Shown here piece after piece: positions 26,343 to 34,769 of a DNA stretch of 64,000 nt. The stretch covers positions 248,001 to 312,000 of the forward strand of contig JAMOBJ010000001.1 of NCBI GenBank assembly GCA_039908095.1, in the 5' to 3' direction. The first letter of the stretch is position 1; every line of letters starts with the position of its first letter. Origin of the DNA: Nitrospirae bacterium YQR-1 (GTDB lineage: Bacteria > Nitrospirota > Thermodesulfovibrionia > Thermodesulfovibrionales > Magnetobacteriaceae). The translations under genes and the position numbers were made by a program. The notes below the pieces were generated by a model, which searched no databases, was not told the DNA's origin, and saw nothing but the letters and a program-made list of their open reading frames with translations.

Positions 26343-27239
26343 TCATAAACTAAAGAAATAGTAAAACTTAGGTTGAGTGTTTAACTCTTCTTTAAGACGA
26401 AAGACTCGCTTAGTCTCTATTAGAGTACGTATTTCACTGTTTGGATCGAGTAAATTGCCAAACTTTCTAGCCCCAACCGGGCAGATTTCCACACATGCAG
26501 GGTAGCGGCCTGGGTTTTCCCTAACCCTCTGCACACAAAAAGTGCATTTCTCAACAGCGCCTCTTAAGCGCGGTCTATTGCCAAGATAATGAGTTTCAGT
26601 ATTGATCTCATCCAGTGGAATCTCCGGCTCTCCCCAGTTAAACTTGCGAGCACCATAGGGGCAGGCCGCCATACAGTATCTGCACCCGATGCACCAGTTA
26701 TAATCAACAACTACAATACCATCCGGTTCCTTCCACGTAGCCTGAGTAGGGCACACCTTAACGCATGGCGGGCGCTCACACTGCTGGCACTGTACAGGCA
26801 TATAAAAATGCCCTGCCTCAGGCACCTCCTCAGCATTGTAGTACTTCTTTGCCTCTTCAAGATCACTGACCCACTTCTCTCCCTGTTTAAACTGTAAAAC
26901 AGTTATATAATGAATTTGTGGTTTGCGTGATTGATTGTTTTCTGTAACACAAGCATAAACACATCTTCTGCAACCAATACAGCGGGATAAATCAAGGCCG
27001 TATCCGTAGAGAACGTTAGGAAGCGCAGGTGTTGATTTGACTGTTATCCGCTTCTTGTATTTTTGCATATATTCTATTTCAAGCCTTGCAACAACATCCT
27101 TTTTTTCCTTATCATTCATCTCTCTAAAGTGCTTTTGAAAAAAAGCTTCCCAAACAGAGGCATCGCTGTCTTTAGCAGGAAGTAAAATACCGCCGACACC
27201 AAGAGCTGCACTTTTTAAAAAACCTCTTCTGTTCATCAC
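26343..27239 (-). CDS. Periplasmic four-cluster ferredoxin (DsrO/NrfC type)
   Basis: 298 aa. The N-terminus NRRGFLKSAALGVGGILLP is a Tat-like signal, so export in folded form is likely. Four 4Fe-4S cysteine groups follow: CIGCRRCVYAC (about 88), CQQCERPPCVKVCP (about 151), CIGCRYCMAACPYGAR (about 183), and CTFC with CVEICPVGAR (about 230-255). It relays electrons between the NrfD-type quinone site and the tetrahaem cytochrome. It overlaps the cytochrome gene by 4 bp (ATGA). Confidence 0.9.
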   Translation of the reverse strand: MMNRRGFLKSAALGVGGILLPAKDSDASVWEAFFQKHFREMNDKEKKDVVARLEIEYMQKYKKRITVKSTPALPNVLYGYGLDLSRCIGCRRCVYACVTENNQSRKPQIHYITVLQFKQGEKWVSDLEEAKKYYNAEEVPEAGHFYMPVQCQQCERPPCVKVCPTQATWKEPDGIVVVDYNWCIGCRYCMAACPYGARKFNWGEPEIPLDEINTETHYLGNRPRLRGAVEKCTFCVQRVRENPGRYPACVEICPVGARKFGNLLDPNSEIRTLIETKRVFRLKEELNTQPKFYYFFSL

Positions 27240-27826
27240 TTTATCCTTCCTTTATACTGTGGTATGGAGAGTTTAGTGCCGCCAACTTCAACTAATGAAG
27301 TACTCTGTACTTTATTAACATCCTGTGGTTTTGCAGGTTCCGGCATGGGTTTAACGGCTTTAAATCGTGGAGAATGCGGACTATGGCAGTTTACACAAAG
27401 ATAGTAGGTTTTATCGCCATTCCAATATCCTACCCTTTTACCATGTATGCCGGTTTTCCAATCCCTGAAAACATTACCATGACACTGGCCGCAAAGATTA
27501 TACGAGGTTTCAAAAGATACAAGGTCACCATTAGCCAGTTTTAGCATGTCCCTGTTAGATGAATCATGACAGTCAAGACACCAACGTTGCTTCTGAGCGT
27601 GATTCAACTGAATTTCCGTGTGAAAGCCTAACTCACGCCGCTGCCGGTTAGGCTCCATTGAAGCATGACAGCTGGAACATGGAAAAAGCCCCTCTGTAAA
27701 CTCAGGCTTTGTTGTTACATATTTTGGAATATCATCTGTCGTTGAATTATCCAGCGCCTCTGCATAAAGGGGTAAAAAAAATGCAGTAAGGCAAAACATT
27801 AAACAATATATCAGTTTATTATTCAT
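27236..27826 (-). CDS. Tetrahaem c-type cytochrome of the FeS/NrfD complex
   Basis: 196 aa with a signal peptide (residues about 1-24). Four CxxCH haem-binding motifs: CSSCH (50-54), CLDCH (83-87), CGQCH (112-116) and CVNCH (144-148), plus extra His residues for axial ligands. It is longer than triheme DsrJ, and the fourth haem sets it apart from DsrJ proper. First gene of the operon cytochrome-FeS-NrfD-atpZ-atpI. It likely delivers or takes up electrons in the periplasm; the external partner is unknown. Confidence 0.9.
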   Translation of the reverse strand: MNNKLIYCLMFCLTAFFLPLYAEALDNSTTDDIPKYVTTKPEFTEGLFPCSSCHASMEPNRQRRELGFHTEIQLNHAQKQRWCLDCHDSSNRDMLKLANGDLVSFETSYNLCGQCHGNVFRDWKTGIHGKRVGYWNGDKTYYLCVNCHSPHSPRFKAVKPMPEPAKPQDVNKVQSTSLVEVGGTKLSIPQYKGRIK

Positions 27827-27930
27827 ATTTAAAACCTCTCTATGTTATATATTTTATTTTAAAGTATTATAAAGTAAAGAATACAAAAAATTGAAGTATT
27901 CTTATAAAGAAAATTAAAAGGAAATCTCAT

Positions 27931-29424
27931 CTAATTATTGTGCTTCTGCGGCCTGCTGTCATGATAATCGTTTAGTTCTTTAAATTTTATAGTAAAGGCG
28001 GTACCACACTCTCTACTCAATGAAATAGAACCATGCAGCTGCTCCTCCGAGAGACTTACTACAAGTTGAAATCCAAGCGTATCAGAATTTCTGAAATCCA
28101 CATTTTTAGGTATTCCCACGCCTGTGTCCCTGACGGTAAGCTCGAAATAACCATCCTCAATTTGACGCATTAAAACAGAAATCTCACCTCCCGCACCGGT
28201 GACAAACGCATACTTCAGAGAATTTGAAATTAACTCATTGATTATAAGTCCACAGGGAATAGCAGTATCAATGCCCAGGGTAACACCACCTATGTCAACT
28301 TTAAGAGGTACATTGACAGGGGTCAAGTAGGAGCTGTAAAGACCAGATGTTAAGCTCTTGACATAAGCGGCAAAGTCAATACTTGACATATCATTTGATT
28401 TATAAAGTTTTTCGTGAATAAGCGCCATAGACTTAATCCTGTACTCGCTGTCTTTAAATATGGCTAAGAGTTTTTCATCTTCTATATACCTTGATTGTAA
28501 TCTGAGCAGGCTTGAAATTATCTGCATATTGTTTTTTACACGATGATGAACCTCCCGCAGAAGAACCTCTTTTTCTCTAAGTGAGGCCTTAATAAGTTCT
28601 TCTCTGTTGTGCCGTTCGGTAATATCGTGAACTGTCAACACAAAACCGGCAATTTCTGAATTATGCTCCCATATCCCTGAAAGTCTGCACTCCAGAAGAT
28701 ACGACTTGTTTTCAATTTTTGTGGTTAACGGAAATTTATAATCTGTATCCCTGCTTACCGCAGCAGCAATATCTAAAAAAGTGGCACGTAATTCCGCTTT
28801 CTGAAATAACTCTGGAATAGGAAAACCTTTAGCTCTTTCTATTTTCACGCCAAGAAATTTCTCAGCTGCAGGGTTATAGTACCTTATACAAAAATCGAGA
28901 TCCATGGCAACAATTCCAACGTCTGAAGAGGAGCGCAAAATGCTGTCAAGATACAATGTTTTTTCACTTAGTTTCTTAATGCTTTTTTGCAGAGCAGCGT
29001 TTAATTTGATTATTTGCCGCTGCTGATAAATTGCATTTGCGCAACTGACTATTGCTGAATTAAGTTGTTCAAATTTAACTGGTTTAACCAGATATTTATC
29101 TATCCCTATATCTATAGCAGACAGAAGAAAATTGAGATCATTATAAGAAGTTATAACAATTATTGGAACAGACTGTTTCCTTTCCTTTATTGCCTTTGAC
29201 ATCATCAGCCCATCCATGACAGGCATACGTATATCGGTGATTACCAGCTCCGGTTCACAAGAATCAAACAAAGAGAGGCCTTCACTGCCGTTTGCGGCTA
29301 CGAAAAGTGATCTAACATTTTTTTCTAAATAGTGGACAAGAGTCTCCCTTGTCGCCACGTCATCCTCTACATAAAGCACCGACACATCATGCTTTATACG
29401 AATATGTTGAGTCTCACTTATCAT
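27931..29424 (-). CDS. Response regulator / PAS / histidine kinase hybrid (HisKA_2 type)
   Basis: 497 aa. Receiver about 12-128 with phosphoacceptor Asp in VITDIRMPVMDG and Lys in YLVKPVKF; PAS about 155-275 (IVAMDLDFCIRYYNPAAEKF); then HisKA_2 with EVHHRVKNNMQIISSLLRLQ near residue 290 and an HATPase domain (GLIINELISNSLKYAF, TGVGIPKN). The receiver is N-terminal, so an upstream kinase probably signals through it. No membrane segment. It lies between the cytochrome complex and the HEAT-cyclase gene and may control either. Confidence 0.92.
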   Translation of the reverse strand: MISETQHIRIKHDVSVLYVEDDVATRETLVHYLEKNVRSLFVAANGSEGLSLFDSCEPELVITDIRMPVMDGLMMSKAIKERKQSVPIIVITSYNDLNFLLSAIDIGIDKYLVKPVKFEQLNSAIVSCANAIYQQRQIIKLNAALQKSIKKLSEKTLYLDSILRSSSDVGIVAMDLDFCIRYYNPAAEKFLGVKIERAKGFPIPELFQKAELRATFLDIAAAVSRDTDYKFPLTTKIENKSYLLECRLSGIWEHNSEIAGFVLTVHDITERHNREELIKASLREKEVLLREVHHRVKNNMQIISSLLRLQSRYIEDEKLLAIFKDSEYRIKSMALIHEKLYKSNDMSSIDFAAYVKSLTSGLYSSYLTPVNVPLKVDIGGVTLGIDTAIPCGLIINELISNSLKYAFVTGAGGEISVLMRQIEDGYFELTVRDTGVGIPKNVDFRNSDTLGFQLVVSLSEEQLHGSISLSRECGTAFTIKFKELNDYHDSRPQKHNN

Positions 29425-29550
29425 ATGTCTCGTTTTGTGCTCTTTTATAACAAAAAATAGAATTCATATTTTGATTTTAACATATATACATCTGTTAAAA
29501 CTGTGTGATTGAAACAATGTAGTAAGAGGTAAAGGAATAATAAATAAAAA

Positions 29551-31605
29551 CTAACCAGTATATTTAAGTTCAAATACTTTATGAAGTCCGGAAATACCTT
29601 TGAGCTCAAAGAAACCGACCGGCTGAATTTTAATTCCATCCATTTTTTTAGCCTCCTCGATGACGTGCTCAGTAACAAAAACTCTGTTTACAAGAGGCAT
29701 ATCACCAGGCTTCATGCCGCCCTCCATGGGAACTAAATCTGCTGCTTTTACACCCTCCACCCGAAAAGTCATATTAGTGGCAACACCCAGTCTGTCTCCC
29801 TTGGCATCAGTTCTGGTCTCACCCAAATTAATAGCAAAACGCAGGTCTATATGAGCAGATTCCTGAGCAGCCTCGTTGTACTTAGCAATTTCCCTGAGAA
29901 GATCGAAAGCAAAAGTAACAGCGTTTTTAACTTTCGGGAAAGTTATGAGAAATCCGTCTCCTGTGCTTTTTAAAAATTGTGCTTGCTGCCGCTTTGAGAT
30001 AGGTTTGACTTTCTCTGTGAGTGTTTTAGTCAAATTAAGTGCAAATTGGTCACCGTACATATTTGCAATGCCTGTTGAGTTACATAAATCCAGAACAAGA
30101 ATTGTCTCTGTCTGGATTGAGCCCTCAGGAAGGATATGACCCATAATTGTTCTGGTTCCGATAGCGCCGCTATCCATCGATCTGGCGTCACCGGCTTTAA
30201 ATACTTTACCGGTTATTTTCTTTAAGGCCTCCACGGCTTCCATTTTTACATCATCATCATCGGCATTAAGCAGTTCCTTAATTTGAGGAACAGTTTCAGG
30301 CATTCTAAGTTTACCCAGCGCTCTCAGAGCCTCTACGCGTACACGCTTCTGCCTGTCATTCATTAGTGTCAGAAGCGGAGGAATAACATCTTTTCCACCG
30401 ATTTTTAAAAGAGCATCCGGTATAACACCTTTTATTTCTTCATCATCCATCATTTTTGAAAGGGGTTCGATGGCACGGGGGTTTTTCAGCGTTCCTAATG
30501 CCGCCACTGCTTTTTCCCTAACCCACCAATCTGTATCGTCAAGTGCCTTAATTAAAGGCTCTAGTGCAGATTCGTCAGGAACTCTGGAAAAAAACTCAGC
30601 AGCAAGACGCCTCATGCTTTCATCTCCGGCATCCTTCAGCATAATAATAAAGAACTTAACTATATTTTCGCCCTTTAGCTCCGACAGTGCATCGGTTGCA
30701 ATTTGACGCACCCACCAGTCGGAGTCTTTCATGGCTTTAAGCAGCACTTCTGAGGTTCTTTGGTCTCTGAGGCCGTTTAAAACATCCACTGCACAGCGCC
30801 TCACATTTACGTCCTTATCTCGCATTAGACCGATTACATCAGGAATAACATCGGCGTCCGCCACCTGGAGGATGTAATCAACGGCCTTTTGCCTGATCAT
30901 CATATCGTGGTCCCTGAGCATGGAAAGCATAGGGTATGCTGCACGTTTGTCCCCGATTGAACCAAGCGCCTCTAAAGTAGCTCGTCTTATCAGAGAATCA
31001 TCTTCTGAGAGCTTATCAACTAATTGCATCACTGCATCGCGCTCTTTCATAGCACCCAGGGCTCTTACAGCCGCCACTTTTACAGAAATTGTGCTATCGT
31101 TAAGCGCCCCTATTATAACCTTTGATGCTGTAGGGCCTCCGGTTTCAGATAATATTTTTATTATATTTTTCTTTGTTTCGGCGTCACACTCGCTAAAGAT
31201 AAGTACAAGTTTTGGTACAGCCTGCTGGCTCTTTATAACACCTAACAACTCTGTGGCATTTGAGCGGGTTGTCATATCCGGCGATTTTAGGTACTCGATA
31301 AGAAAAGGGATTGACTGTTCCTTCCACTTTTTCAGTATTAATTCTTTTGCTACCATTCTGACATCGCTTTGCCTGTCACCAATTAATGGCAACACCTCGT
31401 AAAGGCACGTTTCGTCACATATCTTCTGTGCTATATAGTGGAATCGTTCATAATTGATTTTCCTGTTTCTGAAAATATCAACAACTCGAATAAAAGCTGC
31501 GCTTCCAAAAGATATCAGATCATCAATAGCCTTGATTTGATCATCCTCAGTCTTTGCCTCCTCAAGTCTGACAAGAATTTTCTTTATCCTTATTCCTTCA
31601 AACAT
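29551..31605 (-). CDS. HEAT-repeat protein fused to class III nucleotide cyclase
   Basis: 684 aa. Residues about 1-465 are tandem PBS-lyase/HEAT-like repeats (for example DSDWWVRQIATDALSELKGE and DTDWWVREKAVAALGTLKNP), a scaffold for protein contact. Residues about 490-684 form a class III adenylate/guanylate cyclase domain: metal Asp in LVLDLCNSTG and the second in KSTGDGFLITF. ATP versus GTP preference cannot be read with confidence. No membrane segment. A cNMP-binding protein gene lies just upstream (132 bp gap), which suggests a local second-messenger circuit. Confidence 0.88.
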   Translation of the reverse strand: MFEGIRIKKILVRLEEAKTEDDQIKAIDDLISFGSAAFIRVVDIFRNRKINYERFHYIAQKICDETCLYEVLPLIGDRQSDVRMVAKELILKKWKEQSIPFLIEYLKSPDMTTRSNATELLGVIKSQQAVPKLVLIFSECDAETKKNIIKILSETGGPTASKVIIGALNDSTISVKVAAVRALGAMKERDAVMQLVDKLSEDDSLIRRATLEALGSIGDKRAAYPMLSMLRDHDMMIRQKAVDYILQVADADVIPDVIGLMRDKDVNVRRCAVDVLNGLRDQRTSEVLLKAMKDSDWWVRQIATDALSELKGENIVKFFIIMLKDAGDESMRRLAAEFFSRVPDESALEPLIKALDDTDWWVREKAVAALGTLKNPRAIEPLSKMMDDEEIKGVIPDALLKIGGKDVIPPLLTLMNDRQKRVRVEALRALGKLRMPETVPQIKELLNADDDDVKMEAVEALKKITGKVFKAGDARSMDSGAIGTRTIMGHILPEGSIQTETILVLDLCNSTGIANMYGDQFALNLTKTLTEKVKPISKRQQAQFLKSTGDGFLITFPKVKNAVTFAFDLLREIAKYNEAAQESAHIDLRFAINLGETRTDAKGDRLGVATNMTFRVEGVKAADLVPMEGGMKPGDMPLVNRVFVTEHVIEEAKKMDGIKIQPVGFFELKGISGLHKVFELKYTG

Positions 31606-31737
31606 ACTGCCTGTTAGACCCTATAGAAGACTGCATTTCTAAATAAACTCCCGCTCTTAAAAGTATTCAACACCATTTAAAGCGCTGTCTGTTTAAACCA
31701 CACAACGGCGGCAATTTCAGCAATTGCAGCCTCTAAC

Positions 31738-32124
31738 TTATTTTTTTAAAATATGGTTTTCCGATGTAAGCGATACCAGCTGAGACGTAGTCTGTCTAAG
31801 TCTTTCTACCAAAGTAGTTAATATCAGGCGAAACTCCTCAGATGTTTTATTGATTTCTTCTTCTAAAAAATTTTTATCAAGAAGTCCGCACTGCACATCA
31901 CCCACGGCTATGGCTGAAGCTGAGCGGGGTTGTCTGTCTAGATAACTCATTTCGCCAAAATAATCGCCTTTTTCAAGAGTCGCTATCACCACATTGGCGT
32001 TATTTATCTTTTTGACAATTTGTACTTTACCGGAAAGTATCACATAAGTACCCTCACCATAGCTAGTCTCTTTAAATATTACCTGTCCGTCCTTGTATGA
32101 CTCTTTTATAGCTATTCTTCTCAT
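31738..32124 (-). CDS. Cyclic nucleotide-binding domain protein
   Basis: 128 aa from the ATG at 32124, chosen for the strong GAGGAAGGAG just upstream (a frame starting at 32154 is possible). A single CAP-like domain: VILSGKVQIVKKIN, GDYFGEMSYLDRQPRSASAIA with the phosphate-binding Glu and Arg, then a short helical tail (residues 95-128) with coiled-coil character. No DNA-binding helix-turn-helix, so it is a sensor or adaptor rather than a CRP regulator. Next to a HEAT-cyclase, it is the likely receiver of that signal. Confidence 0.85.
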   Translation of the reverse strand: MRRIAIKESYKDGQVIFKETSYGEGTYVILSGKVQIVKKINNANVVIATLEKGDYFGEMSYLDRQPRSASAIAVGDVQCGLLDKNFLEEEINKTSEEFRLILTTLVERLRQTTSQLVSLTSENHILKK

Positions 32125-32204
32125 GCTCTCCTTCCTCTTGCAGGCACTATCCACTATTAAGCATTACTATTTTATCATATGTCTGCAGAAAATTAAAACA
32201 ATGG

Positions 32205-32232
32205 TTGATATAATAACAAAGTTTTGTATATT
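32205..32232 (+). promoter_or_regulatory. Putative promoter of the NDH-2 gene
   Basis: TTGATA (32205-32210) and TATATT (32227-32232) with 16-bp spacing, just upstream of the ATG at 32251. The space to the start is short, so the leader would be nearly absent. Confidence 0.35.
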
Positions 32233-32250
32233 ATTGTATCGAGTATAAGT

Positions 32251-33555
32251 ATGGACAGACCGGCAAATATACAAAAGGAAGCATCGGGGCGTAAGCGTGT
32301 TGTCATAGTGGGGGCAGGTTTTGGGGGTCTCTGGGCGGCAAAGAGCCTTGCTAAGAAAAATGTTGATGTTTTGCTTATTGACAGAAACAACTACCACACT
32401 TTTTTCCCACTTCTTTACCAGGTAGCCGCTGCAGAGCTTGAGCCCGAAGATATTGTCTATCCTGTAAGAAGCATAATAAGAAATTATTCCAATATAAAGT
32501 TTATTTTGGCTGATATTGAAAAAATAGATTTTTCAAATAAAATAGTGAAAAGCTGTGATTATGCCATTCACTATGACTACCTTGTGCTTGCAACCGGCAC
32601 GATAACGCAATTTTTTGAGACACCGGGAGCAGAGCAATATGCTTTTCAGCTTAAAAACCTTCAACAGGGGGTTGAGTTAAGAAGCCACATATTAAACTGC
32701 TTTGAGCTGGCCTCAAGGAAAATCACTGAAGCACATAAGCAGAGCCTGCTTACGTTTACCGTGGTTGGAGGGGGGCCAACCGGTGTTGAATTCTCGGGAG
32801 CGCTTGCCGAGTTGATTCACGGGCCGTTTAAAAAGGATTTTCCCAACATAGACTTCAACTACGTCCATGTGATACTGATAGAGGCGGCAAACTCATTGCT
32901 TGTGTCGTTTCCAAAAAATCTCAGAGACTATGCCCAGGGCAGACTCAGCCGTATGGGGGTTGAGATAATGCTTCAGACCTTTGTCTCTCATGTTACTGAA
33001 CAGACCGTTCACCTGAAAGACAAGGGAGTGATTCCCACTGAAACAGTGCTTTGGACTGCCGGGGTGTGTGCAGACCCGATTACAGAGAAATGGGGATTAC
33101 CCACAACCCGCAACAATTTGGTAAAGGTGCTGCCCACACTGGCACTTGAGTCCTATCCCGAGGTTTTTGCTATCGGTGATGTGTCCTCCATAGATGAGGG
33201 CAGACGCCAATTGCCGATGACAGCCCCTGTTGCCATACAACAGGGGGTGTTAGCCGCTAAAAATATAATGGCCGCTATAACTGAAAAGCCGCTTGAGAAC
33301 TTTACCTATAAAGACAGGGGGGCTATGGTTACAATAGGACGCAATTCAGCCGTTGCTCTTATCGGTAAAAAAACCTTTACCGGTTTCTTTGCATGGATAA
33401 TTTGGCTTGTCATTCATCTTATGAATCTTATCGGCTTTAGAAACCGGCTCATGGTGTTGATTAACTGGGCGGTTGATTATGTGTTCTTTGAGCGGGCGAT
33501 AAGGCTGATTTTCCCGGCCCCTAAACAGAAGAAGCCTCCCCGTAGCAGCACTTGA
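32251..33555 (+). CDS. ndh: Type II NADH dehydrogenase (NDH-2) family oxidoreductase
   Basis: 434 aa. FAD-binding GxGxxG in VVIVGAGFGGLWAAKSL near residue 18, NADH-binding FTVVGGGPTGVEFSGALAEL near residue 170, ATG in YLVLATGTITQFF, and AIGDVSSID near residue 308. The C-terminal hydrophobic stretch (TGFFAWIIWLVIHLMNLIG) anchors it to the membrane. It would pass electrons from NADH to menaquinone without proton pumping. ATG at 32251 is preferred to a TTG at 32224. The next gene starts 10 bp later. Confidence 0.9.
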   Translation: MDRPANIQKEASGRKRVVIVGAGFGGLWAAKSLAKKNVDVLLIDRNNYHTFFPLLYQVAAAELEPEDIVYPVRSIIRNYSNIKFILADIEKIDFSNKIVKSCDYAIHYDYLVLATGTITQFFETPGAEQYAFQLKNLQQGVELRSHILNCFELASRKITEAHKQSLLTFTVVGGGPTGVEFSGALAELIHGPFKKDFPNIDFNYVHVILIEAANSLLVSFPKNLRDYAQGRLSRMGVEIMLQTFVSHVTEQTVHLKDKGVIPTETVLWTAGVCADPITEKWGLPTTRNNLVKVLPTLALESYPEVFAIGDVSSIDEGRRQLPMTAPVAIQQGVLAAKNIMAAITEKPLENFTYKDRGAMVTIGRNSAVALIGKKTFTGFFAWIIWLVIHLMNLIGFRNRLMVLINWAVDYVFFERAIRLIFPAPKQKKPPRSST

Positions 33556-33565
33556 CTCTGAAATT

Positions 33566-34567
33566 TTGGAAATCCATGCAACCATAGGGCCTAAAAGCAA
33601 AAATGAAGGCACACTTAGAGAGCTGATTAAAGCAGGCGTTACGGCGTTTCGTTTAAATATGTCTTATGTTGCACCCGGTGAGATGGCGGGGTTAATTGAT
33701 GTTATAAGAAATATCTCTTCAACTGTAAGAATCGGCGCCGATATCAAAGGCAGAAAGCTCAGAATAGGCCCCATTGAAAAACCTATCCACCTGACTGCGG
33801 ATTCCCTGCTCACACTGATTCCCTCAGAAACAGAATTTACAGGCGGCGCCACCGGCGTGTGCATAAATTACCCGCAAATTGCCGCTTTGCCCGCACCCGG
33901 AACTAAGATTTTACTTGATGACGGTGCAATCACTCTTACAGTCACAGACCTCACAAAAGAAGCTATCACCTGCAGAGTCATAAAAGGCGGGCAGCTCACA
34001 AGCCGCGCCGGACTCAACCTGCCGGGCATTGCACTAAACCTTCCACCCCTCACTGACAAGGATACGGAGGATTTGTCTGAAGTATCCTCAGCCGGCATCG
34101 ATTTTCTTTACTTTTCATACGTTGAGACTAAGGAGGATATCACTGCACTAAGGGAAGCCTCAAAAGCAGCAGGCTTTAACGTCCCGATAGTGTCAAAGGT
34201 GGAGTCGATGTATGCGGTTAAAAACGTCACGGAAATCTGCGGCCACTCAGATGCAATATGCATCGCAAGGGGAGACCTTGGCGTTGAGGTTCCTCATGCC
34301 TCACTCCCATATGTTGTCAGGGATATAACGGCAGCTGCAAAAGCAGCAGGAAAGCCTGTTTTGCTGGCCGGTGAGGTTATGTTTTCTCTTATCTCAAGAG
34401 AAGTGCCCTTCAGAGCGGAACTCACTGACGTTGTTGTGGCCATCGAGAGCGGTATTGACGGTTTTATACTGTCAGATGAAACCGCTGTCGGTATTAACCC
34501 TGCCATCGCTGTCAATTATATAATGTCTATCGCTAAAGAAGTATATAACAGAGTTCAGAGGAAGTAA
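33566..34567 (+). CDS. Pyruvate kinase-like protein lacking the C-terminal domain
   Basis: 333 aa against about 470 for pyruvate kinase. The A and B domains are present: ATIGPKSKNEGTLRELI at the start, FRLNMSY, the metal site in IVSKVESMYAVKN, and CIARGDLGVEV. The allosteric C domain is missing. Changes at conserved places: DIKGRKLRIG in place of D-x-KGPKIR, and LLAGEVMFSLI where the catalytic Thr of ATQMLESM is normally found, so phosphotransfer may be lost or altered. No ATG fits; TTG at 33566 is used, with an open frame further up. It lies 10 bp after NDH-2. A frameshift is not evident. Confidence 0.75.
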   Translation: MEIHATIGPKSKNEGTLRELIKAGVTAFRLNMSYVAPGEMAGLIDVIRNISSTVRIGADIKGRKLRIGPIEKPIHLTADSLLTLIPSETEFTGGATGVCINYPQIAALPAPGTKILLDDGAITLTVTDLTKEAITCRVIKGGQLTSRAGLNLPGIALNLPPLTDKDTEDLSEVSSAGIDFLYFSYVETKEDITALREASKAAGFNVPIVSKVESMYAVKNVTEICGHSDAICIARGDLGVEVPHASLPYVVRDITAAAKAAGKPVLLAGEVMFSLISREVPFRAELTDVVVAIESGIDGFILSDETAVGINPAIAVNYIMSIAKEVYNRVQRK

Positions 34568-34613
34568 AAGAGATTGTGCCTGAAAAAGCTATTTTGCGCT
34601 GCGGAAGCTGAAT

Positions 34614-34769
34614 ATGGAACAAGAAATTAATATCAAAAATACTAATACCAACAAGCATATAGCTTTATTTGAAAAACTTCTGTCAGCAAGCTCAAACAAT
34701 TATGACACAGCCGCAAAAACACAATCCCGCCTTTTATTAGCAAGCTTAATTACATCAGCAACTAAATGA
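34614..34769 (+). CDS. Small unknown protein coupled to the CheB-CheR gene
   Basis: 51 codons, starting ATG at 34614 with GGAAG 7 bp upstream and ending TGA that overlaps the ATG of the next gene (ATGA). The product (starts MEQEINIKNTNTNKH) is hydrophilic at the N-terminus and helical at the C-terminus (SRLLLASLITSATK). No family recognised. Start signal and coupling support translation; it may be a leader or regulatory peptide for the downstream gene. Confidence 0.5.
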   Translation: MEQEINIKNTNTNKHIALFEKLLSASSNNYDTAAKTQSRLLLASLITSATK

